Assembly: GCA_025769875.1 (NCBI GenBank)
Contig: JAGFNK010000471.1
Span: 1 to 40,133, forward strand
Direction: 5' to 3'
Origin: Russula earlei
Taxonomy: Eukaryota > Basidiomycota > Agaricomycetes > Russulales > Russulaceae
Length of the DNA: 40,133 nt
Notes under the pieces: generated by a model
Told to the model about the DNA's origin: nothing
What the model saw: the letters and a program-made list of their open reading frames with translations, nothing else
Databases searched by the model: none
Made by a program: the position numbers and the translations under genes
Part shown: positions 22,638 to 32,876 of the stretch, piece after piece
Layout of the letters: every line of letters begins with the position of its first letter
Numbering within the stretch: position 1 is the stretch's first letter

Positions 22638-23257
22638 TGTTACGGCGTCGCGGCTGTAAGAGCGTTAGCTCAAGGTTCAATGGGGGCCAGGTCCCTGTGA
22701 CTTGGTTCAAGGGTGCAGTGGGGCCGGCTCAAGGAGACCGGATCGAAGGTTTAGTGTCTCAAGACTAAGTCAAGGATAACCTAATCCGCAGACAGAGTTG
22801 ATCTTCTGGTTTCACAGAAGAGGAGGACGATGATGGAGAAGCAGAGGAGGAAGAAAAACACGAAGGTTCCTTGTGACGAGCTCAAGTTAAGCAGAGTATA
22901 AGCCAGCACAGCACAAGTTGTGATTGAGAGACAGTACAGAGCAAAGGAATGCGACAGGAAATGGGACAAAGCTAAGCTTGGGGCATTCCCCAGCTTCTAC
23001 AGGCGCTTAAATACTGTACGTAGCAAGGCTGTACAGTACCATAAGCAGAACAATAAGTAAAGGTAGACCAACAGCAAAAGTAGCTCAACAATAGATGAAG
23101 CACAATAAGTGAAACACAATAAGTGAAACACAATAAGTGAAACACAATAAGGGATCACTATCAAGGGATGAAACGGTAACCACGGGAACAGAGATAGCAA
23201 GAGGAATTATCATGGGGAGGGATTATGAGCAAACCGACAAGGGGGTAAAATATAACA
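22638..23257 (+). repeat. Solo LTR, family M
   Basis: 620 bp from TGTTACGGCGTCGCGG to TAAAATATAACA, flanked by CCAAC on both sides (22633-22637, 23258-23262). It interrupts the last part of the family C transposase. It contains a run of nearly four 14-bp units (CACAATAAGTGAAA) at 23101-23152. A fragment of the same family lies at 32782-32876. Confidence 0.85.
23101..23152. repeat. 14-bp tandem repeats in the M LTR
   Basis: CACAATAAGTGAAA occurs three times in full plus a partial fourth copy. Confidence 0.85.
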
Positions 23258-23679
23258 CCAACTCATTTACAACCTGCTGATGCAAATACAGCCTCAATTT
23301 CATATGGCGTTCAGCTCAATTACACCCATCAGTACCCCACATATGTGTCTTATCAACCTGGGCCGCATCTTCCCGGGCCACATCTTCCCGGGCCAGTTCC
23401 AAATCTTGATTCTAATCAGTAGTCATTAAAACACTTCCTCATAACTTTACAAAGTCACTCATTTTGATTGATATCACACTTAAAGGCCATCTAATTGATA
23501 TATCTATATCTAATGTATATACAATTGGTACAACTGAGTAGCGTGCATTTCACGCATTTAGCAATTGCCGAGCGGGGTTACATCTTGGCTTGGCGGAGTT
23601 ACAAACAAGCCCGTGACATGTGTGACTGTCCGAACAAGGGTGCCCGTCCAAACTACATGGCAGGGTTAGTACTACTGTA

Positions 23680-25325
23680 TGCCACTGGGAACTTGACAGT
23701 TCACTACCTGTCAAGACACGTACTGCTGATCACTAAGGACTCAGGAGCAGGTGGGCAAGGGTCGGAACAGATGGTACACGGCGAAGGCGGCGTTGAACAG
23801 GAGGATGAGCCAAACGACAAGGAGGTACCAGATGGGGACTGGTATGTGTTGCAGGAGGCAGAGGCAAAGAGCAGAGGCCAGTGCAGCGAGAGGGCTTTAA
23901 ACAAGGCGGTCATTGAAGAGTACCTTGGAGGTGGGGGAAGTCTTTAAACTGAGCGGTCGCAGGGGAGTACCCAGGAAGATGAGAGTATCACAAATGGACA
24001 GTCTGACAACTGCCATGCTTCATTGGGGCTTATATACAGTGTACAGGGTCGATTACAAAGACCTGGGACTATTCTAGACTCTTTGGTACCACCCAATAGG
24101 ACTACAGAGGCATAAACTTGCTTGTGTCAAGTTTCAGGCTTACTGAGTGCATTACTGATCATTGTGGAGCAATGACATCATTATGATGTCACTGTGGAGC
24201 GCTTAGTGAGCCTATGAGGTCACTGTGGAGTCGCTCAGTCAGCTATGATGTCATTGGAGCCTGGATGACGTCAGATGATTTATGCAACAGCTTCTAAGAG
24301 GTTGTGCTGCTGTTTCGGGTCCTTGGTGGCTGGGTGGCCATGTGGCTGCCACGCGATGATTACCCGATTAGGAAACGGGTGCCTGGTCGTGTTATAGTGC
24401 CTTTGCAATAGCGATATCTTGCACTGTAGGGGGGATAGTCCAGAAAACGGAAGGGAGTTGGTAATGCAAAATGAGAGAGGTCTCTCTTGAGTGAAATAGG
24501 ACCATCTACGGTCAGGGCCTGGCCTTGGTTTGTAACACTACCATCTCGGCGATTTCATTTTTCCCTGTATCTGCTCAAACAACTCTATTCAAAACTTTGT
24601 AGTTATACTATTGAGTACCATTAATGTCATTCTAGCAAAGAAAAATTGCAGTCCATTGAGTGGTTCTTGAGTAATGTTTTGGCCTGAGGGTCACACCTGC
24701 ATCATGCTTGCATCACACTGCTGTCATGGCAGAGGGCGGAGTTTGATTCCAGCTGGGTGATCACATCACCAACAGTATGCTGACTCAGAGGCCTCCGAGG
24801 ATCTGGGTACTCTCTCAATGCCATGTTACAGGTGGTCCAGTTGGCCAGCACAAGACCATATGTATGAGCAGTGGCTACAGGCAGCATTGAGTGACTACCG
24901 CAATGGGATCTGAACTCACCACACGGATCAAAGAGCAACTTGTTGCACATCTGAGTTGGAAAACAACCAACGATTTGTGGGACTTTATGGCAGACGATGT
25001 AGTAGTAATAATCACTATCCCTCCTCATCGTCCCTCGCCTCATCAATAGGACCCTCACTGGCACAACCATTTGCACAGCTGCCTTCACAACACTCTTACA
25101 GTACTGCACCATACAGTACTACTACACCATCATTCCAGATTCAATATTGGGACCAGATTCCACTCAATTAGATGCTACTCCTGTTTTCCCTAGTCCCCAC
25201 CTAATCAATGTACATAACATTTCATCCCGGGCGGACTTTAATTTGGCATGGGTGTTACATGTATGTTACTTTTGTGACATTTGTGACCGCCGAGATGGTA
25301 GTGAACTGCCGAGTTCCCAGTGGTG
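23680..25325 (+). mobile_element. Non-autonomous DNA transposon B', with nested solo LTR
   Basis: Inverted ends of about 45 bp share CACTGGGAAC and CAGTTCACTACCATCTCGGCG, and are flanked by TA (23678-23679, 25326-25327). A solo LTR with its duplication accounts for 834 bp, leaving about 812 bp. The 5' 360 bp or so (24543-24907) match the start of element B at 28060-28405. Then the sequence jumps to material absent from B, so B' appears to be an internal-deletion copy without a transposase. Confidence 0.75.
23709..24537 (+). repeat. Solo LTR, family N, inside the left end of B'
   Basis: 829 bp from TGTCAAGACACG to GGTTTGTAACA with the duplication CTACC (23704-23708, 24538-24542). It starts with the same nine bases as family L and keeps similar blocks (AAATGGACAGTCTGA, GGCTTATATACAG), so L and N are distant relatives. 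The palindrome TGACGTCA at 24266-24273 looks like a CRE/ATF-type site, and ATGATGTCA-type words repeat before it. Confidence 0.85.
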
Positions 25326-25332
25326 TACAGTA

Positions 25333-26580
25333 TATTACCCTGTACATTTGTCACCCCCAGTCATTCGTCACTTTTGAAATATCTCACCTCAGAGGCCTTC
25401 CAGTGACCTGGTACTGTGCACACCATCTAATATATGATATCTAAAGGTGTTCAGCCATTTTCACAATGAGATATTGATTATTGAAGAAGTCCCTTCTGAG
25501 GGGGGATTTTGTGCGTGATGTCACGCCTGCCAGTTCTTGCCGAGCAGAGATTGAAACTGTACATGTTTTTGTTGTCAGTTGTCAGATGTGCCGTCACTCT
25601 GTTGTTATTGATGGATGGTACGTCAAGGAAAATCCTCCTGTTGCTTTCAGGTTTCACGTTGTGAATAATGCATGCAAAAGGCCCTTTTCAGTCTTAATGA
25701 TGGAACCTACAAGACTCATCCAGATTTTCCCTATGAATACCCACTGTACAATCCACACACTCCTCATCAGCAAACCACAAAAAAAATTCCTGGGTTTTCG
25801 TTGGTTTCCGCTGGTTTCCCAGTTTCTGGAAACCAAAAACCCAGAAACTGGGAAACCTGGTAGACATCATGAAGCACACTGGAAAACAATTCAAGTTTTC
25901 TATGGTCACATTGACCATCTGAGTGAGTGATGCTGGCACCTTGCACTGGAATGTGCAGACAACAATGGTGACAATGAATCCCTTCATTGTGCTGATGCCT
26001 CAATGATATCTGCATTCCATGCTGATCTGTATATACCTGAGAGTCCCCTCAAGGCTTAGAGATCTGTACCAGCTCGAATTGACTTCCAATTACAAGTAGA
26101 AATGATGTATACCCTATTTCTGACCATTTTCAGTGATTTTTTTCCTACTATACTATAGTTCTACCTGTTTCCATACTTTCGACAGGTTTCTGTTAGTTTC
26201 TTAGGTTTCCATGAAAGATACTCTCAGGTTGTTTCTGGGAAACCAGACATGGGTTTCCCAGTCTCCCGGTTTCCCGGTTTCCGCTGGTTTTTTTTGGTTT
26301 CCTGAGGTGAGAAACTGACAGAAACTAAAATCCATCTTTACTGATGCTTAGTACTGACTTTGAGCCATATAGATACTTTACTTAATGGTTGTGAGTGTGA
26401 TATCTTAGGTACATACATACATAAAATACAGTATGTAACCTAAAAACTTCGCCTGCTTCCTCAACCATCTTCACAGATTCACAGTGCAGTGACGAATCGG
26501 ACTTTGAAAATGGCACCATGACTGATGTGACCTGAGAGTACCTGATGAATGACTGGGGGTGACGAATGTACAGGGTAATA
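25333..26580. mobile_element. Non-autonomous TIR element D
   Basis: About 38-bp inverted ends (TTACCCTGTACATT, GTCACCCCCAGTCATTC) pair 25333-25370 with 26543-26580. TA lies at 25331-25332 and 26581-26582. The interior of about 1.25 kb has no transposase. It is crowded with GGTTTCC and GGAAACC words in both orientations, including a perfect 17-bp inverted pair at 25813-25829 and 25841-25857. Frames of up to 149 codons inside it resemble nothing I know. Confidence 0.75.
25813..25857. repeat. 17-bp perfect inverted repeat in element D
   Basis: GGTTTCCCAGTTTCTGG, an 11-nt spacer, then its exact reverse complement. A smaller pair of the same theme (CTGGGAAACC / GGTTTCCCAG) lies near 26240-26265. 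Confidence 0.8.
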
Positions 26581-26585
26581 TAGTA

Positions 26586-28017
26586 TCACATGTGGGGAGT
26601 TTCAAAACTTTTACTAAATCACAAATAGAAATGGATCAACAACATATTTTTATGATCAATCTTTTGGAATCAATGTGATAATATATGAACTAGCCCCCTG
26701 AAGCATCACTTCAGTATAAGATGGATGGGTGGTTGTGTTGGAAGGAAGCTGATTGTGCAAGTCCAAAAAATTGGGAGTTTCAAAACTTTCATCACCGATT
26801 GTCATGCTGACTCATACAACCGGTTGCATCTCCGCTACGGCAGTGTCTGTTGCTGCATTCAAACACAACAACACAATGAGATCCAGTTAGTATAGATGAA
26901 CTATGTACATTATGTATAAGCATCAGGAAGCAATTTAATGAGAATCAGTTCTGCGTATTATGGTGAGAATAAGAGCTGGTAGGATGGTGGTATGGTAGTG
27001 GTGGGTGCATCAGATGCCGAGGGAAAATATTTACAATGTTTGAAGAGAGCGGGGTTGGTGGAGGACGGAGGGACAACAGTACAGATGAGGGTCCAGCAGA
27101 GGTGGCTCTCGTGTTTGAGGTCTCCTCTTTAGTTTGCACAGTAGGCCATCTCCTTGTCCAGTTGAATATGCCTTCAAAGCATGAATCATCATGTAAGATG
27201 GGGTTGGCATTGAAATGAGCAGTTATCCATGCCAAAATATCCTTCTTCTGGCCATCTGTGGTGAGTCCCAAGACCTGCACAATGTCTTGAAGGTCGGCCT
27301 TTGTTTTTGAGGTTAGCGTGCCTGTGAATGGTGCATTCGGATCCCTCTGCCATCATTGTTCATCCCTTTCTGCCTCCTTTGCCACTCGCTGCTCTCTCAC
27401 TTTGCACTTCCTCTGCTCTTCAGCCACCCGCAATGCCTCCTGTTCTTCTGTGAGCCTCAAGCCTTCGGGCATGAAGCTGGGTGCATGCCTCTTGAATGAG
27501 TTTTTCAATGTCATGGATAATAGGACCTCTAGGAGACATGCTCCCTGCACCATGGGAGGGCTTTACAGTACTGTAGAGCCAAGGACTGTAACTTGAAAAT
27601 GCGACAGACACAACACATAGCCGAGCGTGGTGGACTTTGAAACCCGATGGGCATCGGAGTACACACTGTCATGCAGTTTCACCATTTTGTCTGTATCTCC
27701 CCTCCTGCTCCTCTGAATTCTCTATAATTTTACACGAGGCTTTTGTGATATGCACAGATGAATTATTGAACATTTTACAATGTTGTGTTGAGAAATACTT
27801 ATATCCAGAGCTGTTGTAATCAAAATTTGAGTCTTCCCCTGTAATATCAGCAAGATTGAAAAGCAAGCACAATGAGTTTTCTTTATTTCTTTTGTGATCC
27901 ATAATTTGGTAGTATATTGGTGATATATCCAAGCAAGGATCAGCTAATTTGTGGTGGCGATCTCTTATAAAACTGCATTTTGAAACTCTCTGGTATTTTG
28001 CAACCCACAACATGTGA
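26586..28017 (-). mobile_element. Internal-deletion derivative of family A (A')
   Basis: 1432 bp with the family A ends, here TCACATGT on both sides (the CpG of CACGTG lost), flanked by TA (26584-26585, 28018-28019). On the minus strand it matches family A from its left end to about A position 2263, then jumps to about A position 4003 and continues to the right end. The junction is at about 27466/27467. About 1739 bp, including the whole DDE domain, is missing, so it can only move with help from a full transposase. Confidence 0.85.
26945..27600 (-). pseudogene. Remnant transposase frame in A'
   Basis: The retained pieces are the first helix region (LKNSFKRHAPSF frame and its neighbours) joined to the coiled coil (EEQEALRVAEEQRK), the SAP-like part (VLGLTTDGQKKDILAW) and the proline-rich tail. 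The pieces lie in different frames, with stops between them. All catalytic residues are gone. Confidence 0.7.
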
Positions 28018-28025
28018 TAGTACTA

Positions 28026-28942
28026 TCACCTATGGGGAACTTGCTGATTCACTACCATCTTGCTGATTTCATTTTTCCCTGTATCTGCTTGAACAACTAC
28101 ATTTAAAACTTTGTAGTTATACTATTGAGTGCCATTAATGTCATTCTAGCAAAGAAAAATGGAGGTCCATTGAGTGGTTTTCAAGTAATATTTTGGCTGG
28201 GGGTCACACCTGCATCATACCTTCTGTCATGGCAGAGTGTGGAGTTTGATTCCAACTGGGTGATCACCATATGCTGACTCTGAGGGGTCTGGGTCACTGC
28301 TGTTCTATCCCCTTAATGCCATGTTACAGACAGTCCAGTTGGCCAGCACAAGACCACATGTATGAGCAGTGGCTACAGGCTGCTTTGAGTGACTACAACA
28401 ATGGTATACATCAATATTTTGCTTGTGTGGCACTGGCCCATGATGTGAGTGCTGTGTTCTGTAGATAGTGAAGCCCTTATCCAATAATTTCCAAGGATTC
28501 CTGCCAGATGCTACAAGACAGAGCTTCTGGGAGGCATAGGTCATGTCAGGAAGCCCACCAGGATAGCCAGCTTCTCAAGCTAGCCCAGGAAAAGGTGTTG
28601 TTAGATTGGTGTGACCAATTGTCCACAAAGGTGATGCCTCTGGATCAAAAGGCACTGTGCGCTCATGCTCTGGACATCTCTGGCCAGTACCCTGGAATGA
28701 ACTGGCACTATCAGTTCATCAAATGCAACTCTGGTCTGACTTTCTAGCATTGGATCCAAAGTGTGCACAAAATTTCAATAAGACAGTAGTCCATGACTAC
28801 TTTTCAAAACAACAGGAATTGGTGGATAGTTATGATGGGATACCACTTGAACATCAGTGGAATATGGATGAGAAGGGAATCCAGATGAGAGGTGGCTATA
28901 AGAACAATGGAAGGAAGTTCTTATTCATGAAAGAGTGGAAAC
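28026..28942 (+). mobile_element. Pogo-like DNA transposon B, 3'-truncated
   Basis: The left end TCACCTATGGGGAACTTG follows TA (28024-28025) and aligns with both ends of B'. The element breaks off at 28942 where an LTR begins, and its right part is not found further along. Confidence 0.7.
28358..28942 (+). pseudogene. N-terminal part of family B transposase
   Basis: Pogo-type pieces in order: a Psq-like region (YEQWLQAALSDYNNG), a Tc5-like region (LLDWCDQLSTK), LALDPKCAQNFNKTV, and the first catalytic motif NMDEKGIQMRGG near 28863. A frame change near 28740 separates the last two from the middle. The remaining catalytic acids lay beyond the truncation. It is closer to family C than to family A in this motif. 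Confidence 0.7.
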
Positions 28943-29070
28943 TGTCATGAACCATTTCCTGGAGAGGGCCCTTGACAGACCCTTCCATATTAGAGGAAAC
29001 CCAGCCTCTATGATGCCACCCTGTTCACATGACCAAAAGGGCAAGCCCTACTTAGTGGCAACCCTTCTAG
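28943..29070 (-). repeat. Family L LTR fragment (L4)
   Basis: Starts TGTCATGAACC like the end of L3 and follows it for 128 bp before Copia-2 begins. CpG positions seen in L3 are mostly changed (for example CTCCGGAG to TCCTGGAG), so it is an older copy. Confidence 0.75.
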
Positions 29071-29530
29071 TGATGTAAAGTGGCACAGTAAGGCAATTAG
29101 ATCCTTAAGATCTATCAGACAATAGTTCAGTTTGGTTGATACAAAACTAATATTAAATATGTACCTATCAGACAATAGCTACAACATGTTATCAGTACAG
29201 AGTGATAAGATATCATAGAGTAAGTACTCACTTCAGTTTGGTTGATAGAAAACTGAAATGATCTACATGCTTTGTGGCATTCTTAAGTACCTGAGACTGC
29301 CACTAAGAGCAGTACAGCTAACTACCATCATGGATCACTAAGTATGTCCAAGAATCAGTTGTAACTAGCTACTGATTGTTCTAAATCATCCTATCAGTGT
29401 TTCTAACATGTGCTGCAGCATATGAGCTGAAGCCAGTAATGCCTGGTCCAGGTGATTCAACATGTCAATGCATCAGAGTTGTGATTGCATCACAATGCAC
29501 CTGAGGCTCAGGCCAGTGCTGATCTCAACA
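29071..29530 (-). repeat. Copia-2 3' LTR
   Basis: About 460 bp, related to the 435-bp Copia-1 LTR over its length and with very few CpG. The right border ATCTCAACA is exact. The left border TGATG is inferred from alignment to TGTTG. Confidence 0.7.
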
Positions 29531-29563
29531 TTCCCCTGTGATTAGGACAGTTGGTAGATCAGA

Positions 29564-32500
29564 TCAAAGGAGACCTAAACCATTGACAAAGGTCTGAAGC
29601 AATGTGTGAGCAAGTGGCTTGGTGAGACCATCAGCAAGCATCTCTCCTGTAGGTGTATGATTCAGTGAGATCAGTCCATCTTCAATATATTGGTGAATGG
29701 CGTGATGCTTGATAGGGATATGTTTTGATCATCTTCTGGTGACTGGATTGAGCATGAGATCAACTGTGCCTTTGTTATCACCATGAAGTGGTATGGCATC
29801 AGAGATCTGGTAGCTGATCTCAGAGAGGAAGCTCCAATACCATGTGGCTTGATTAGCTGCATCAGCTAGTGCCATGTACTTGGCTTGTGTGGTACTTTGG
29901 GCAACTGTCTTCTGCTTGCATGATGACCAGGAAGTAGCTGCACCAGCTAGGAGGAAGACATAGCCCAAAGTGGACTTGCAATCATCTGCATTGTCTCCAA
30001 GGCTAGAGTCAGAGTACCCATGTAAACCATCATTGCACATGCCATCATAGTGTAGCATTAGATCTGAAGTAGAATTTAGATAAGATAACATGTATTTGGT
30101 GAGGTGTAGATGATGTGATGAGGGATTGGAGGAGAACTGAGCGAGTTGGGAGACTGCAAATGAAATGTCTGGATGTGTACCAATTTGCACATAGAGAAGA
30201 CTTCCAATGATGTGTTGATATTGCTTTATTTCATCAGGTGTTGCCTCTCCAGAGTGCTTGATCAAGTGAACTTCCACACCAGAGGGCAGCAGAGTGTGGA
30301 CCAGATTAGAATCCATCATCCTGAAGCAATTGACAATCTCCAAGATGTACCTAGATTGATCAATGTCTAGGCATTTAGTGGAACAATCATGCATAACATG
30401 GATCCCAAGGTAAGATGCAATCTTGCCTAGATCAGTCATCTCATAGTGCTTAGACAAGGATCTCTTGATGCTGATGATCTGTGAGAGTGAGTCACCTAAG
30501 ATCATGATGTCATCAACATACAGGATAATGATAATGGATGAACCCCCTGTGTCTTGGCGATGATAAACTCCAGCATCAGAATATGTGCATGTAAAGCATA
30601 GATCTGTGAGAACACTGTGAAACTGTAAGTTCCACATGTGAGAGGCCTGCTTGAGGCCATAGAGTGCCTTGCATAGATGGCACACTTTGTCTGTCTGGTG
30701 TGGTGCAATGAAACCTTGCAGCTGCTCCATATAGATCTCTTCATCCAGTAGGCCATTAAGGAACACCAACTTGACATCCATTTGATGGATCTCCCAATCT
30801 TCTAGTGCAGCCAATGCTAGCAACAGTTGTAAAGACTCAAATCTGGCAATCCCTTCTATCTGTGTACCCTTTTGCGACCAAATGCATGTGAAATCTCCCA
30901 TCTGATTTATGAGCAAATACCCATCTAGACCAAACAGCTTTGTGGCCTGGTGGTAGATTGACCAGGTCCCAAGTACCGTTCTTAGTGAGTGTGTCGATCT
31001 CATATTGACATGTGGCTCTCCATTCATTGGCTGAGTCCAAGGACATCACATCTCAGTATGTAACCAGTGTAATCACTTCTGTGGTTGCCAACAGGGCCAT
31101 ATGTGATAGATGCCTGTTCAGATCTGTGTTAGTAGTAGTTCCCCCAACATATCTAGGATTAGGGCATGAATTAGAATGAAGGCGCTGAGGTGAGGGAGGA
31201 TGGGGAGGACCAAAGGAAGGTCCAGGCAGAGCCAAGTGTAGCAGATGTAGGTGCACTTGGTGGATAGGTTGGACATGGCATGGCAGAGTCTGTGGAACAG
31301 GTTGGGTAGGAGGAGTAGCATAATGGGAATGTGGGGAAATAGGAGTGGGTGTCTCTGGAGGTGCCGGACTAGGGGTGCGTCCATCTGGAGTAAGTGAGTG
31401 AGGGATAGGAAGTGACACCAGTCCTGGAAGGACCAAGGGCAATGCTGGGGGAGGAGGGACAGTAGCCTCTGTCTGAGCATGAAGTGTGCACTCATCGAAT
31501 GTGACATTGTGCAATAAGATAAGTTGATGGGTGGATGGATTCCAGAGTCAGTAGCCCTTAGAACCAGACTCATACCCAATGAAAGTCATCTCCATTGATC
31601 TTGGATTGAGCTTTTTTCATTTATTACTAGGTGTGTGCACTGTTGTGAACCATTCTCCGGAGAGGGCCCTTGAAGGACCCTTCCTTAGAAACCCAGCCTC
31701 TATGGTGTCACCCTGTTCACATGAGCAAAAGGGGTGAGTAGAGGTGTCCACAATATCGTGCACACATTGTTGCGCGAGCGATTCTCGGCACAATCGACAT
31801 ACAGCAAGCCTCACTTAAAGGCAACCCTTCTAGCAACAAAGGACAGTATTAGGGCCTTCCTAAGGACCCTTTGGAACGACTGTAGGAGCTCTACAATAGG
31901 CACTAACCTAGTATAAAAGGCCCTACAACGCGTTATTAGACCAACTCTAATAACTATAGAATGAACTATAAAGGCAATACAAAGGACCTTAATAGAAGTA
32001 TTAGGGTCGACTCTAAGGCCCTAATAGAAATATATAAGGGCCTTATAAGATAGCACTATTCCCTAACCAAACTACAAGTCCTCAAATGACCGGCCCTAAA
32101 CTAACTAAACAGAAAATGAATCAGGTGCTCGCATGTGCACTAAAGCAGTGAACACATGGACAATGAAAGCTCTTACTCATCAAGAGAAGCCTTCTTACTC
32201 AGCAGCTTACTGAGCATGACTGAGCATGCTCAGTAAGCGCACTCCGACTTCTTACTCATCACTCTATTGTGCTTGATAACAAGGTTATGACTTGTTCCCT
32301 ATTTAGCAGTTCTCTTGTAGTATATAAGCGCTCAATAAAGTAGCGGACAGTCCTCAGACTGTCCATTTGTTTACGGCACTCTCCATCCCTGGGATACTCC
32401 TTTAAGGACTGTCCCCTTGTGACTATCCTGGCCTCTCCTCTGCATGACTGCTTGACTCTCACAGTGACAATACCTCTCTGGTATCTGTTACTACTCTGGA

Positions 32501-32781
32501 CTCTACTTCTTGCCCACACCATCTTGGACATTTATCAACTCGTCTTTGAGCTTATCCCTCGCTCTTGAACTGGATTGTTCCACAGTGAGTCTTGACATGC
32601 ACATATGCCTCGCATCTGAAGATGCAGAAGTAAGAGACATCCAGAACATGTCCATCTGTCCATAATGTGTGAGGAGTGCACCAGTTAAGAATGTGTGTAG
32701 GAGTGCAATTATAAGTATGGACTGCTGCATCAGTAGCCAGCTCCCAGAACCCAAGAGTGAGACCAACACCATGTAACATAG
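29564..32781 (-). pseudogene. Copia-2 pol (integrase, reverse transcriptase, RNase H)
   Basis: Reading on the minus strand from the right: an integrase core piece (MLHGVGLTLGFW, TPHTLWTDG) at 32600-32781, then the solo LTR and a proline-rich linker (31053-31514). Next comes the RT start (SANEWRATCQYEID, 30837-31049), and a frame change near 30850. A 432-codon RT/RNase H frame (29729-31027) follows, with the YVDDI active site and TKYMLSYLNS. TGA at 29731-29729 then cuts the last about 55 codons, which continue in frame (HIPIKHHAIH, GEMLADGLTKPL) to the natural stop at 29564. The TGA stands where relatives have arginine. The copy is broken, but the polymerase core is unusually well kept. Confidence 0.75.
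31641..32597 (-). repeat. Solo LTR, family L (copy L3), in Copia-2
   Basis: 957 bp in the opposite orientation to L1 and L2, with the duplication TGCAC on both sides (31636-31640, 32598-32602). The same palindromes and TATA-like site are present. Confidence 0.9.
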
Positions 32782-32876
32782 TGTTGTAATTTACCCCTTT
32801 GTCAGTTCGTCCATTATTGTTCTTCTTTGTTATCCTTGTCTCCATGGTTACTGTTTCATCCCTTGATGGTGATCCC
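32782..32876 (-). repeat. Family M LTR fragment
   Basis: Starts TGTTGTAATTTACCCC and aligns with the reverse complement of 23165-23257 in the M solo LTR (shared CCGTTTCATCCCTTGAT-like block). It is cut at 32876 by the gypsy LTR. Confidence 0.65.

Larger units (their letters stand above)
18406..23422 (+). pseudogene. Decayed family C transposase, interrupted by LTRs
   Basis: Parts of one pogo-type transposase can be followed across the LTR insertions. The N-terminal Psq region starts at ATG 18406 (NNIQAAIQGINSG). The Tc5-type region lies near 18640-18900. The DDE domain has NMDEKGIQM (near 18981), TMDGHHTHE (near 19384) and CQPLDVKIF (near 19502), so all three acids remain. An acidic tail runs to 19967, a coiled-coil part occupies 20936-21289, and a SAP-like segment (KKDDL, ALGLSDKG) lies near 22410-22500. 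A proline/tyrosine-rich end stops at TAG 23420. Breaks include a frame problem near 18600, TGA at 18861 where relatives have a residue before LDPKR, and TGA at 22426 inside the SAP part where relatives have a charged residue. An intron with GTATGT may lie near 19210. Confidence 0.75.
17986..23666 (+). mobile_element. Pogo-like DNA transposon, family C, split by three solo LTRs
   Basis: Terminal inverted repeats of about 43 bp start ACCCTGCCATGTAGTT at 17986 and, on the minus strand, at 23666. TA flanks both ends (17984-17985 and 23667-23668). The element contains a decayed transposase gene (18406-23422). Three LTRs sit in it, each with its own exact 5-bp duplication (GATGC, TCAAG, CCAAC). Removing them leaves an element of about 3.1 kb, the same size as family A. 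Confidence 0.85.
29071..32781 (-). mobile_element. Copia retrotransposon 2 (Copia-2), 5'-truncated, with nested LTR
   Basis: Minus-strand element. Its 3' LTR (29071-29530) aligns with the Copia-1 LTR and ends in TCTCAACA beside a short polypurine run. The polymerase follows leftwards to rightwards in reverse. A family L solo LTR splits the integrase region (31641-32597). At 32782 the Copia sequence stops at a family M LTR, so the gag end and 5' LTR are missing. Confidence 0.8.

Noticed and set aside
22790..22900. Acidic and basic stretch as a small gene in the M LTR
   Set aside because: It lies inside an LTR bounded by an exact CCAAC duplication and has no consistent frame.
23495..23947. 150-codon plus-strand ORF
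   Set aside because: It crosses the right end of transposon C, the left end of B' and the start of LTR N, so it cannot be one gene.
25481..25930. 149-codon ORF in element D
   Set aside because: It runs through the GGTTTCC palindromes, has no family resemblance, and overlaps equally long frames on the other strand.
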